DNA of 64,000 nt, taken from positions 37,712,759 to 37,776,758 of the forward strand of contig NC_087063.1 in assembly GCF_963678635.1 (NCBI RefSeq), in the 5' to 3' direction. Position numbers and translations under genes: made by a program. The DNA is from Symsagittifera roscoffensis (taxonomy: Eukaryota > Xenacoelomorpha > Acoela > Convolutidae). Below the pieces are notes generated by a model. It was not told the origin of the DNA. It did not search any database and worked only from the letters and a program-made list of their open reading frames with translations. Numbering within the stretch: position 1 is the stretch's first letter; each line of letters opens with the position of its first letter. Below are positions 12,786-23,212 of the stretch, piece by piece.

Positions 12786-13010
12786 CTGTGTGATAACAGT
12801 CCACTCCACGTGCAAACTAGACGAAGACTTGACAGTCGCCGCCTCCACTTCTTCTTTGCTGCTGCTGTTGTCACCCTCGGAAAAGGACGGGTCTTGCGTG
12901 GCCATCGGAACAACTACTTTTGTAGACAGAATAGAGTTAGCAGTTGATCCCACAAACAATTGGTTGTCCGAGAGTGCCACCATTCTACACGTGCCGTGGT
13001 TCTCCGGAAC
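12786..13010 (-). CDS. EML-family WD40 protein, exon C
   Basis: The exon has 75 codons, phase 0 on both sides. The acceptor is ...TTTTAATAAG before 13,010 and the donor is CACAG/GTGGAT at 12,786/12,785. It reads GTCRMVALSDNQLFVGSTAN. This matches the EML segment that follows the WD blade (typically G-T-I-R-x-V-A-E-x-...-L-V-G-T-x-R-N). The second half (EEVEAATVKSSSS) is an acidic and Ser-rich insertion not typical of vertebrate EMLs. The exon continues exon B in frame across a 2.2-kb intron. The exon after it, which should start another WD repeat, was not found to the left. The overlapping 152-codon plus-strand frame is an antisense shadow. Confidence 0.75.
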
Positions 13011-14061
13011 CTTATTAAAACACAGAAAAATTATAGTCAAAATTACCCGCGATAACATACCGAACTACCTATTTTACATCTATTCTCTTAATTGTGGTCG
13101 TGGTAGCGCTGTTAGGCTAGAAATCATGTGGTCGCCCAGTGATTGCCTAACGAGGTTGAAAACAAATTTACGCAACTGAAAATGAGATATTGGATTGGTC
13201 AGAACGTAATCAAGTGATTGAAAAGGTAGTCTGATTTGTTTACAACTTGAGTTTACTTTTTAATTTCTGAAACAATTCATTGAAGAAGCGCAGTTAGTGA
13301 AAAGAAGCACAGTTAGTTATGGAATGAAACTCCTTAAGTGCAGTGCTGATTTAAATTATCCGGACAAAACGAGCAAAACTTGAAGTTTCAAACGCGTTTT
13401 TCTCAAAAAGGGTTAACATTAGACAAAAAGTGAAAGGAACAAAAGTTGCTTAGAACTTCACCAGAACTAATATAGTGCAATTTATTCTCCGAAGTTCTCA
13501 ACCAAAATTAAACCCCAAAAATGGGTCATTTTGGCTTTTTCAATTAACCATGAATTACGTTTGAAACTATATTAATAATTGATGAGAAAAACAACACAAG
13601 AAGTCTCTTACATAGCCCAAAAAAGTTTTAGAACTGCGAACTCTCCAAAAATGTGCGTAAAATCTTTAAAATTGGTTTTTAAACAAAGATGTTGGGTTTT
13701 ATATAGTAAAAATCACATTTCTTGACTACTCAGCAAAAATAATTTCTCATATACAGGTTTTTGTAGAATTAAACCTTCTAGATTTTTGTTGGGCTATGAA
13801 AGAGGCTTCTTGTGATAGGCGCGGATCCCGCGAATTTCTCGAGTGGGGGACTTTCAAAAAAATTTTTACAAAAATTGCCAAACTTATTTTAAAGTTGACC
13901 AAATTGGTTTTCTGAGGTCTTCCAAATGACTATGAAGAGCCTCATTTGACCAAAGTTTCTGCGCCGGAGGCAAAGTTTTGAAAAAACAGTCCAAAAAAGG
14001 CATTTTCAGGCAATTTTTGGAAAACTTTGACCAAAGAATCGGCAGGAGGTCGAATCCCTGA

Positions 14062-14081
14062 GGGGGGGGGGGGGGGGGGGG
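14062..14081 (+). repeat. 20-bp poly-G run
   Basis: An uninterrupted run of 20 G preceded by CCTGA. It is a candidate G-quadruplex and a likely site of sequencing-length error. Confidence 0.8.
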
Positions 14082-14215
14082 TTGAGGGAAGGGTTTTTTG
14101 CCTTCTCCGCTTTCCTAAATCCGCTACTGGATTTATATATATACATACACAGATTTTTCACCAATTAACAAAAGTTTCAGCGTAATTCTTGATTAATTGA
14201 AAAAAATGATCCATT

Positions 14216-14465
14216 TGGAACCAGTTCTGAGCTAGTATTTATAAACCATTTATATTAATGATAATACTATCGCTATAAAGTATTACTAACTAACCAAACA
14301 TATTCCATCACTAACACTGACATTTATTTGTAGTGTTGAAATTACTTGTAGTTTCAGCACCAGAACAATTCGAATAAATCTTAGACTACAGTTGTTCTTC
14401 TTTTGGACAAGCTCCAAGAACTAACTCGCAAATACCAGTATACACTAGATATATTGAGTACCTAA
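14216..14465 (+). repeat. Truncated LTR of the large-element family
   Basis: Starts TGGAACCAGTTCTGAGC, like the element-sense LTR start at 47,569. It keeps the internal stem (TGTTGAAATTACTTGTAGTTTCAGCA) and the ACTAGATATATTGAG stretch, then stops before the LTR end. No internal element sequence is attached, so it is a solo or fragmentary LTR in the EML intron. Confidence 0.65.
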
Positions 14466-14871
14466 GCTGAAATTACTTTATGAATAAGCTACCTTAAGCA
14501 TTTACTCGCATTTTTGGGGTATAGTTTTGGTTGAGAATTTCGGAGAAGTGTTAATTCTGGTGAAGTTTTAAGCAACTTTTGTTCTCTTCACTTTTTGTCA
14601 AATTTTAACCCAATTTGAGAAAAACGTGTTTGAAAATTCAAGTTTTCTTCGTTTTGTCCGGATAATTCAAATCAGCACTGTAATTCGGAGCTTGGTGAAG
14701 CTTAAGTAATTAAAGCAAAAATGAAACCTCGATCTGGCTGCGTAACGGAAAACTGCTTCAGATTTGAACTCATTTTTCAAATTGGCGACGCGGAACACCA
14801 ACAACTTGTGGGATGGGGATGGATCTCCATCTCATTCAGTAGTTTCTGATTGAGTACACCACACCGTCTGT

Positions 14872-14936
14872 AGTACTAGACTAAGTGGTTGCACGAGCCG
14901 GCCGGATAGGCTCGTGCAACTACTTAGTCTAGTACT
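14872..14936. repeat. LTR-derived inverted repeat hairpin
   Basis: The 28-nt arms (14,872-14,899 and 14,909-14,936) differ by one base and are separated by a 9-nt spacer. The sequence is the LTR segment GGCCGGATAG...CGTGCAAC...CTTAGTCTAGTAC. Here it appears in both orientations head to head, where a normal LTR has only one. It is flanked by other LTR pieces (ACACCGTCTG to the left, TACTGATC...CTACT to the right). Confidence 0.7.
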
Positions 14937-15195
14937 GATCATAAACCTACTATAACTTCCTCGTCTCAAATAAATCTACTGGAATATAAGAACTGCAAGT
15001 TTGTTATGAGGTTATATTTTTTAATTGAATCATAATGATGATTTGATTAGTGAAACCTGTCAATATAATCATAACAAAATTTTACGGGTTAATTATTGGC
15101 TCTAAAATAAAAAGTAATTTACAATCAGCGAAAAAGCCCGGAGCACTAACATAAACAAAACTTCGAGCGGTTTGCACTTGGTACCAATAACTTGC

Positions 15196-15318
15196 CTTGA
15201 AAGTCATGAGTTTTCTAAGAGGGTTTGAGGACATGTCCCACACATGTATAAACCCATCTCTTCCTCCTGTCAGCACCTGCGAGCTCTCTTCGTTTACTAC
15301 AACTGTAAACACTGCTCC
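15196..15318 (-). CDS. EML-family WD40 protein, exon B
   Basis: The exon has 41 codons, phase 0 on both sides. The acceptor is TGCCATTTCAG before 15,318. The donor is AAG/GCAAGT, a non-canonical GC donor. It begins GAVFTVVVNEES and contains LTGGRDGFIHVWD, a WD40 blade. Joined to exon A it gives H-E-G-A-V-F, the junction seen in EML proteins (HEGxVFAL). EML proteins bind microtubules through an atypical tandem WD40 (TAPE) domain. The codons after 15,195 in the same frame are intron. Confidence 0.8.
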
Positions 15319-15421
15319 CTGAAATGGCACACAGTTCAAATAACAACGATGAGCACATTTTTAGATAAAACTAAAAATTGAAAGTATTTTAATGAAATTA
15401 AAACATAGGTTTGGGAATTAC

Positions 15422-15559
15422 TTCATGGCACGAGTCTATATGTCTGATGATTGATTGTTCTGGGCCCCAAACAATCAGTTTTCCATCGGAATCTCCAGTG
15501 TATAAGTTACCACCGTTGTCGAACGTGCAGCTAACATAGATCGGTGCCCTGCCCACTCC
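15422..15559 (-). CDS. EML-family WD40 protein, exon A
   Basis: The exon has 46 codons, phase 0 on both sides. The acceptor is TTTGCTTTTACAG before 15,559 and the donor is GAA/GTAATT at 15,422/15,421. It reads APIYVSCTFDNGGNLYTGDS then DGKLIVWG. This matches the EML blade that in relatives reads F-x-x-x-G-D-x-I-T-G-D-S-x-G-x-I-L-V-W-G. It connects in frame to exon B across a 103-bp intron. Upstream exons (coiled coil, HELP motif, first WD repeats) were not found to the right and may lie beyond later insertions or the window. The product is a cytoskeletal, microtubule-associated protein. The exact paralogue cannot be decided. Confidence 0.8.
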
Positions 15560-15663
15560 CTGTAAAAGCAAAGAAGTCCCATGAATATATTCAAGCAACC
15601 AAAATTATGGCTAGTATGGGCTATGCTGGCTTAGTATCAACCCCTGATATAAAAACTTCGATC

Positions 15664-16736
15664 CCCGGGTCGAGATCCCGCTCAAAAACCGCTCAAGATA
15701 TGAGCGGTTTGAGCAATTTTTCAGCAAAATTTGAGCGGTTTGGGCGGTTTGGGCGTTTTTTTTTGGAAAAACCGCTCAAATCTTGCTTAAAAAAACCGCT
15801 CAAAAACCGATCATTTCTTGCGGTGATTGTGATTTTTGAACGGTTTTTCAAGCAAGATTTGAGCGGTTTTTGAGCGGACTTATAAATAAAACCGATTAAA
15901 ACCAACAAAAAGGCCTGGAAAGGCAATGTGACCCAGGGTTGACATCCATATACCGAAAATGCTTATTTTAAATTTCCCCACACCGAAAAAGCTTATCATA
16001 CAATTGCCTGCAGCAAATGTATGTAAGAGTGCTAATCATACAAGTTTCATACAATTTCAAAAAACCATTGAAAAAAGATTCAATCTAGTTTCTCCGGCTA
16101 TTTGAACCAAATACAACAGTCTGGTGATGAAAAATAAGTATGTTTATTTTTTTTTGAAAAAAAAATGGTTATCATACAGTTTCCATATATGAAAATTGTA
16201 TGATAACCATTTTTTCAAGAAAGGCAAGATTTTCAGAAATTGTTCAAACTTGTTTATAAACAAATTTAAATTATTTATATCGAGCAAAATAAACACTGGA
16301 AAATATGTAAGAATTGAGCGGTTTGAGCGGTTTTTTTAGACAATTAGGCTCAAAATCTTGCTTCAAAATGAGCGGTTTGAGCGGTTTTTGAACGGTTTAT
16401 CTAAAAAAACCGCGCAATATTTGAGCGGTTTGAGCGGTTTTTTTAGACAATTACGCTCAAAATCTTGCTTCAAAATGAGCGGTTTGAGCGGTTTTTGAAC
16501 GGTTTATCTCAAAAAAACCGCTCAAAAACCGCGCAAGATTTGAACGGTTTTGAGCGGTTTATCTTAAAAAACCGCTCAAAACCGTTCAAATCTTGCGCGG
16601 TTTTTGAGCGGTTTTTTTAGATGAAACCGTCCAAAAACCGCTCAAACCGCTCATTTTGAAGCAAGATTTTGAACGTAATTGTCTAAAAAAACCGCTCAAA
16701 CCTTGCTTCAAATTAGGTAAAAAATCTCGACTCGGG
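15664..16736. mobile_element. GAGCGG foldback element, complete
   Basis: The ends are CCCGGGTCGAGAT and ATCTCGACTCGGG, an inverted terminal repeat of about 13 bp with one mismatch. Subterminal arrays of AAAAACCGCTC/GAGCGGTTTTT in alternating orientation lie at 15,680-15,890 and 16,310-16,700. The centre holds the ATGGTTATCAT hairpin (16,145-16,225) and unrelated AT-rich sequence. Reading frames inside have artificial repeats such as ERFGRFGRFF and are not genes. The right end abuts the Polinton capsid remnant. Confidence 0.75.
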
Positions 16737-16741
16737 TCAAC

Positions 16742-17380
16742 TTGTTTTCGAGCTAGACCCACTTTTTACATGCTGTCTGATATTCTAAATGTTGGTCTGA
16801 AAGTTTTTGATTGTTCGCTGTTTACTAGAAGAATTTTAGTAGCTGATTCTAATCATCAATATTTGCAATCGAATCTGGAAAGGGAACCTGCTCATTATAA
16901 TTACATAGAAACTATAGCAAGAACCTTTATCATTCCATCTCGTCAAAACCAGTTTATTCAGGAAAATATTTTCAAAAATGCCCCAATCAGAAAAAACCTG
17001 TTGCAATGAATACAAGTTCAGCTGTTGCAGAATCTTTTCATGAAAACCCTTCCAGCTATCAGCAATTTCATTTGAGAGAGCTTAGAATTATTCGGGGTGG
17101 AAGAGCAATTGTTTCATTAGATACAGCTTCTCCTTGTCGTGTTTATGTTACAACAAGGAAAGCAAGGCAGTTTAACAAAGTTTTCCCAACTCTTCCTATG
17201 GAATATTTTCAAAATCACTATATTCTTGTTTTTGACTTGACTTCAAAACAGGATGCAGCTGAACAGTTGCATTATCCAGAACTTAGTGGAGAAAGCTTGG
17301 GATTAGAAACGTTTCTCCAGTTTCCTTTGGAGCAAATAACGGAAGTGATAGTCTTGGAAGAAAGACTATCAAATGTTTGA
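16742..17380 (+). pseudogene. Polinton/Maverick major capsid protein remnant (C-terminal part)
   Basis: Two overlapping frames (to 17,009, and 17,006-17,380) together resemble the C-terminal part of the animal proteins often labelled F54H12.2-like. That family is the double-jelly-roll major capsid protein of Polintons. Landmarks in order are TIARTFIIPSRQNQFIQEN, then NPSSYQQFHLREL, then NHYILVFDLTS and the ending TEVIVLEERLSNV. The family counterparts are xFTIPxGxxSxSQENLF, NPFNFxHYxLxxL, GYxLFAFDLT and VxVIVYxEFxNV. The frame change at 17,006-17,009 (an ATGA overlap) lies inside a conserved region and is therefore probably a disabling indel. The N-terminal half is absent, cut where the foldback element begins. 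It is a fossil of a viral-type transposon and not expected to make capsid. Confidence 0.7.
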
Positions 17381-17692
17381 TTGACAAATTCGGAACAGTT
17401 GCTGAAAATGTTTACTTTTTTCGAGCTTTCAGGTTCCTATTAAAATGTTTTAACTTTCTTGAGACTTTCCATCGTTATTATCTCTAGGCTATCTATTTTG
17501 TTTTTCATAAGAGCTAAAACTCGAAAAAACTAGTGAATGAATGCTGTTTAATTAAAAAACCACGACATTTTTTCAACTGAATAAGGCTTGTGTATGGGAA
17601 TTTGTTGATTCAAAACCTAAATGCATGTAAGTCATTAATCATACTTTTTTACCCTATTTTACACTACCAAACTATATTTTTCTTTGTTTTTA
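17381..17692. other. Spacer between Polinton remnants
   Basis: No coding signal recognised. The spacer is AT-rich. Confidence 0.4.
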
Positions 17693-18058
17693 GATGCAAA
17701 TCAGTTGATAATTGCAAAGAAGGATATTTTATCACTTCTGCAAATTATTGAAAGAACTCCTGAGCTCAGGTTCAAGTACATTGGATCTTAGTCCTCTGAT
17801 AAAGTATCTCACCTAACAAAGTTTTGTTTTGCAATTTTTAACTCAGCCCCAATCATGATCATGGATTATGATTGCTCGACTGGACAAAAGTTACTGTTTT
17901 GCTGATGCTTTGGGTAGAAAGAGATCAACTTACTCTTTTTTGACAAAAAACATTGGCGGATGTTACTCAGAAAACTACAAAAAACTGATAATTTTTGTGG
18001 ACTTTACGCAATTTATTCAGCGTTTCTTCTTTTTAAACTCTGCCAGAGAACGTTGAAT
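17693..18058 (+). pseudogene. Adenain-like cysteine protease remnant (Polinton)
   Basis: Read across three frames, the stretch follows the order of Polinton/adenovirus-type maturation proteases. An N-terminal helix (KKDILSLLQIIERTPELRF) comes first, then a stop, SSDKVSHLTKFCFAIFNSAP, then FADALGRKRSTY (the family FxDSLGxxPxxY) in another frame, and finally CGLYAIYSAFLLF in the first frame (the family CGxYCxxF active-site cysteine). The His-Trp of the catalytic triad region is not preserved. At least two stops and two frameshifts make it dead. It lies 0.3 kb after the capsid remnant in the same orientation. In Polintons this enzyme processes capsid proteins. Confidence 0.6.
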
Positions 18059-19329
18059 AGTTCATGATGTGCAAGTTTTGAATTTTATTAGTAATTTTAA
18101 GAAAATGTGTTGTTTTTTATTTGTAAGTTTAAATTCTGGCAGTAAATTTACTATACGATGCAGTGATTCATATATAGTTTTTGTAATTTAATTTTTTTCT
18201 CTCAAAATTTTGACTTTTGTCGAAGCTTTAGAAGGTTTCAGCATAGGTAATGTTTTATAAATAAAGATTATCTTATAAAATTAGTTAATAGGTTGAATTA
18301 AAACAAAACTAATCGTGTTTTGAAGTTTTTTTAAAAAAAAAATCAGTTTTGTTGAGAAAAAATCTAAATTTTTTCTCAAAAACTTTTACCATTGATTTAC
18401 CATGATCCACCAAACTAATTACAAGACCTTCATTCCGCAATGTACATGTAAATAACCAGTGATATTCAACAATTAGATAACGCGCACCGAGGTTTTTGCA
18501 AAAAAAACTAGACATTTCCACACAAAAACGAAAAAAATTTCGTTTTTATTACCATTCTCCTACCGTCACACTGAAACCTTACCATTGGTATTCCCTATCT
18601 TAATACATTAGGAAACCTTTTTTCTATCTTAATGAGTTCTTAAATCCCTACAATGTATTGAAACATCTGAAACTTGGCATCTGAAACCTGTTATCTTAAT
18701 GCATTGGGAAACTTTTCCTCTATCTTAATACATTGGGAAACGTATAGCTTATGCTATTCCATAGGGTGAAGACCGGATAATCTATAGCCTATGTTAGTAC
18801 ATGGGGGTCTTCGATCATTTTTCAAATTTCTTTCGATGAAGGTAACAAAATCTAACGGTAAAAAATCTTCGGTGAATTTCCTCAGAAGTAGAAATTATAT
18901 AGATATAGACGGAAAAACAAGAAAATTTAGAACAGATCAGTTTTCCGGGTTCGAGGAAAGAAAATGAAAAAATTTTGCGATAAACATATTTTGTGTCCAG
19001 TGGGTGACCATTGATGTTGTGGTCTTGTTGAGCGCTCGATACAAACAATACAATTATATAATACGCTTGTGGCTGATGCTCCTGAATGAGGATTTTTTTT
19101 CAATTAAACTATCTTTGAGTACAATAATCCACGATTTAAGATAGATCAAACAAAAAACAATCGAAAAACTCAGATCAAAGCTTATTTTAGTCTCCAGACA
19201 AATTCTATAATTTAAGAAAAAAACATCTGGAGCGGTAGGCATCTTAACTCAAACGATGCATCGATCAGAATAGGGAGAATGTGAAAACCGTGAGAAAATG
19301 TTAAGCAAGCAGGGATTTCAGTCTACTGT
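18059..19329. other. No gene seen; short imperfect tandem repeats
   Basis: Nothing coding is recognised. At 18,592-18,745 an imperfect unit CTATCTTAATACATTGGGAAAC recurs about four times. Confidence 0.4.
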
Positions 19330-20510
19330 TCAGTTTGCAAACAGCAAATAGAGAGGAAGAAGAACACCAGCGTTTGTTAAAACGAACTCTTGAAGCAAAT
19401 GCGGCTTGAAACAAGATCCGACGAGATAAAGCGAGCAACGTGATGCAAAAGAGCCTGGAGGAGTTTGTGAGAGCAACTCCTGATCCGAAACAAAGATTTG
19501 ATTTTTGGGGAAATTCGGTTTCATAGAAGAAAAAGTGGATTAAATAACAAAAAAAAGAAAAGCAAGCATTGCGAACACATAAACGAAAGTAGTAAGCAAA
19601 GACCCAAAAAACACAGGAAAAGCGTCGATTATTGCTTCATCAGTTCCGATAAACAAAAAATCGGAGTCGACTATCACTACGAAAAAAACGGTGTAAAGGA
19701 ATTCGAACATCACAAATGCTATAGGACACTTTTGGGAAGCTAAAAAGAGGGTTTCCGATACAGTGCAGGAGCAATTGACACACGAGGCAGAAGCGATGTT
19801 TGAGAAAAGGATAACTGATTCAGAGTCGAGAGATGATGAAAAAGAAGGATCCATTTTAAAGAGATTTTCAGCAAAGTCAAACGGTGGCGGCGTCGAGAGA
19901 AAATGAAGCTAACGGTAAAACCAGTTTTGGAGAACAAAGAGTGAAGCCAAACAAAGGGGGCTCGCAACCGAAAACTCAGGACGAGGAAAAACAAAAACCG
20001 TCGGCACAGAAGGCGCAAAACCTAAAGTCGATAGCTAAAGCAAAAATAAATTGAGAAGAAGCATGGACAATTAAAATTGGCAAAAAAGACCAGACCAATG
20101 ACGTCAACGCCATTTGTCCAGAGTGTGAAAAGAAGAAAAGGAAAAATTAATCAGGGAATTTATGAGTCCCGAAGAGATTCTGCAGGAGTTCGAGAAGGAT
20201 GAAACAACTCATGATGAGCGACTGGAAATGCCAGAGCAGATACTAAACAGACCCATAGAAAAGACAGTAGACGGGATCTGTTTTACATAAAACTTGCAGT
20301 CAGTTTCGCCTGGCGAAGTGGCGGAAACGTCTCTAGAAGGGTCTGAAAGAGTAGACGAAACACTCAGACGAGAAAAATACGTGCACCAGTTAAAACTGGT
20401 GGTCGCGTGGACGAAGTAAGGAGGAAAATGAGGTCGAATGAGAACAAAGAACCAACCAGAAACAGTAAACCTGTGAAGCACTGGGTAAAGGCAGTAGAGA
20501 ACTAATCACG
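19330..20510 (+). pseudogene. Degenerate charged coding-like region, unrecognised
   Basis: The plus strand is purine-rich and translates in shifting frames into Lys/Glu-rich helical pieces. They are separated by stops every 30-60 codons: EEEHQRLLKRTLEANAA, NVMQKSLEEFVRATPDPKQR, MFEKRITDSESRDDEKEG, CPECEKKKRK and SPEEILQEFEKDETTHDERL. This looks like one or more decayed genes for a coiled-coil or basic protein, possibly of another mobile element. I do not recognise the family. The minus-strand frames here are shadows. Confidence 0.35.
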
Positions 20511-22300
20511 AATTAGCCAAGGAATCCAATCGGGTATCCATTTTGTCAGTTGTAAAAGTGTTTTTTCACTTGGATGTTCCCAAGGAGAGCTCTAAAATTG
20601 AACAAAGATTTTGATGCAGAGTGAGTAGCCGGACTGACACGAAAAAGAATAAACAGGCAGGAAAAAGAAGAGAGAATAAAAGTGAAACAACTTCCCTTTT
20701 TTATTTCATACTAAAAAACTGACCGCTTAAAACTGAGATTTAAAGCTCATATAATATTATCTGTGCTGATAAAGTTATCTACAGAGTTTATTTTTCTTCC
20801 TCAAAGAGGTGCAATGTGGTACTGCTGAGACAGAACCCAATTAATCTGTAAAGTTATTGTTTTGTAAAATGACGTAGTGCTGGTTTTCATCAAGGTCAAC
20901 CTTGATGCTTGATCTAAAGAGTCATAGCCTACATCAGTTTACAAAAATTGTGCAATAAAAAGCGGAGTTTACTCTCTATTGGAAGATTATAATACCTTTT
21001 TGAAAAGAACCGATCTTAACAAATTTTCATGAATTTTATGAGAAAAAGCTTAATCGATGTTTTTGAAATCATGAGTGAACTTTTTTATTAGGCATTAGGA
21101 GGCCAAACATTGCACATAATAGATGCACATTTTTTGTCTGTATGTTCCTGTAATCCAGAGAAAAATCTTCAAAACTGTTTCAAATTGTAAGTGGGTTTCA
21201 TTTACAAAATTTCTGCGTACAAATACATGTAACGTTGGTTTTGTGGGCACATTTCTTTTGTTGCGGGATCCGCAACAAGTAAAAATGCTTAGTTGTTCTG
21301 GATTCCGCAACTGTAAGTGGATTCCGCAAAATGTAAGTTGATATCACAAGTTGTATGTGGAATATGGTTTATTACTGAACGTGCATGGGAACAAATAAAA
21401 AGTAGAGCTGGAAATTTTATCTATAGCACTGCGGAATTTTAAACAAGGACTTAACCATTGTCAGTGAAATTGACAAACAAATCTTAAATCATTGGTTAAC
21501 TAAGTCAGTGGATGTCCTCTTTCAGTATCACCCAGAGAATTTCCTCAATTGAGGGACTTTCTTCAATTGTTCGGGGTCGTTGGAAACACAATCACTAAAT
21601 GAAATAATTAATTGGTTCTAATATGGTTCAAAAGTCATCATCATTATCAACTTTTAAACTAGCTCACTTGACTTTGCAATTGAGATCGAAGTTGGATGCT
21701 AGACAGGAATTGATATAAAAGTTGGGTAATTAACAGGAATTGAGATCGAAGGCGGTTTTAAGTTATGACAGGAACTGAGATCGAAGTTGGATGTTTGACA
21801 GGCTATGAGATCAAAATTGGGTGTTTGACGGGAAATGAGATCGAAATTGGGAGTCAGTTGCGGGGCAGTAATTGAGATCGAACATCTGGTAACTGATCAA
21901 ATACTTTCAAAATAAAAGGTATAAATTAAAACGAAATTAAATATCTAACTGAAATCCGCAACCTAATTCGGATTCCACTTAAAATTTGTAGATTTCGCTT
22001 GCACATGCAGATTCGCGATAGCTCGATTTAACAATACACATGTCTTTTCAATTGTTTGTTGTTTGCGCTAAATGTTCCGATTCCTCAAGTACTGTTCCGG
22101 ATTCCGCAAACTCACCCATTTTTGGAGCATTTTTGAGCGGTACAGTGTTTTAGGTATTTGCTTATGGAAGCCAAAAGAGCAAAGAAGATCAGAGAAAAGT
22201 ATAAGGTTGCGGATTCTGCGACAAATCTGATTTTACCCAGCTGCGGAATCCGCTTACAATGCGCAGAATGAACAGTTTGGCCTCATAGTGCAATTTTCAT
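20511..22300. repeat. Repeat-rich region with GGATTCCGCAA motifs and a 30-bp tandem repeat
   Basis: TGCGGATTCCGC-type motifs recur (21,267-21,335, 22,080-22,110, 22,205-22,255). They reappear at the window end (63,950-64,000, CCGGATTCCGCAAGTGTAAG), so this is a dispersed repeat family. At 21,674-21,895 about seven imperfect units of roughly 30 bp (GGAATTGAGATCGAAGTTGG plus TGTTTGACA) lie in tandem. No gene is recognised. Confidence 0.5.
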
Positions 22301-22520
22301 AAATTTTTTCTGAGAGCAATCAATTTTAATAGCCTTGAAATCCGTAACGTGAATAAATTAGCCACGATATATGGTTATCTAGGCAATATTTTAGACAACA
22401 GAATCCGTTACAATATTTTTTTACCCATGAAGTTTCGGCGCAGGTTCTTAAGTCTTACTATGGAGGACATCTACTTCTTATGAAGATGTTGAAACAGCTT
22501 CATGGAAAGTTGAAGCTTGT

Positions 22521-22793
22521 TTGAATTTTTATCTTTGCTTGAACAATTTTTTTAAATCAGTATTACGTTTCAACTTTGCTGAATATGGTAGCTTCTCAAA
22601 TTACATACTTCTCATAGGTCATAAACTGAAAGATTTCCTAAATACTACAAATATGAAATTTTTCCCAAATGGCCTTAAACTGAAATGTATCTCAAATGCA
22701 TACACTTTAAGTTTTCACGCTCCCCGTCAATTTGTTTACGAGAAACGAAAACCCGGACTTGGAATTGATTGCTTCCAAACAAATGATGAGTGA
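22521..22793 (+). CDS. Unrecognised 90-codon ORF
   Basis: The ORF starts MNFYLCLNNFFKSVLRFNF and ends CFQTNDE. It is of mixed composition, more protein-like than neighbouring chance frames (GLKLKCISNAYTLSFHAPRQ). There is no domain I can name and no clear splice context. It could be a fragment of an old element or chance. Confidence 0.2.
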   Translation: MNFYLCLNNFFKSVLRFNFAEYGSFSNYILLIGHKLKDFLNTTNMKFFPNGLKLKCISNAYTLSFHAPRQFVYEKRKPGLGIDCFQTNDE

Positions 22794-23212
22794 AAATTTT
22801 GATGGGAAAATTGATCACGAGAAACAAATTAAAAACATAATATTTTGATAAGAATTCTGAACAATTTTAGAACGTCAACCAACAATTATTTTAACAACTT
22901 TGCAATTTTATACCTTTTTCGATAAATTATTTCTCAATAAAAATTTATCAATGAATCTCTTGAGTGAGTTGATGCCATTTTGGAAATTTGTCATTTTTAT
23001 GCAATTCGATAAGTATGCTAATTGAGACGTTATCCTTTCAGTTCTTTTTTCACGTGCTCATACTCCTGTCGTCCCTTTCAAATTGCTACAAACAACTGAC
23101 CTCAGAAAAAGGCAGTCCAGTAGGAGCAATTTTTTTCAAAACTCGTTTGAGACATCTTTACTTTGGACTTTTGTTTTTTTTTGTATTTCTAGCTACTTTA
23201 ATAATGCTTCAT
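22794..23212. other. Left flank of the large element
   Basis: AT-rich sequence without a recognised gene. The last bases before the LTR are TGCTTCAT. The matching right flank is lost in the N gap, so a target duplication cannot be tested. Confidence 0.5.

Larger units (their letters stand above)
13341..14680. mobile_element. Foldback element with about 175-bp inverted repeats
   Basis: The arms 13,341-13,523 and 14,509-14,680 are imperfect reverse complements (CAGTGCTGAT...CCCCAAAAATG against CATTTTTGGGG...ATCAGCACTG). No transposase is visible between them. An LTR fragment (14,216-14,465) lies inside, so it inserted into or was captured by this element. Confidence 0.7.
13011..15195 (-). other. 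EML intron packed with repeats
   Basis: This intron of about 2.2 kb separates exons B and C. It holds a foldback element (13,341-14,680), a 20-G homopolymer, a truncated LTR of the large-element family (14,216-14,465) and an LTR-derived hairpin (14,872-14,936). The donor next to exon B reads AAG/GCAAGT, a GC-AG-type intron start. Confidence 0.65.

Noticed and set aside
12721-13179. 152-codon plus-strand ORF
   Set aside because: It lies antisense to EML exon C, which has splice sites, phase and family similarity. The plus-strand translation has no recognisable features.
15544-15926. ORFs with ERFGRFGRFF or KPLKSCLKK repeats (also 62,651-62,836)
   Set aside because: They are translations of the GAGCGG/CCGCTC foldback arrays on either strand.
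17868-18056. 62-codon ORF as an independent gene
   Set aside because: It is one broken frame of the adenain-like protease remnant.
19540-19854. 104-codon minus-strand hydrophobic ORF
   Set aside because: It lies antisense to a purine-rich, charged coding-like region and has no supporting motif.
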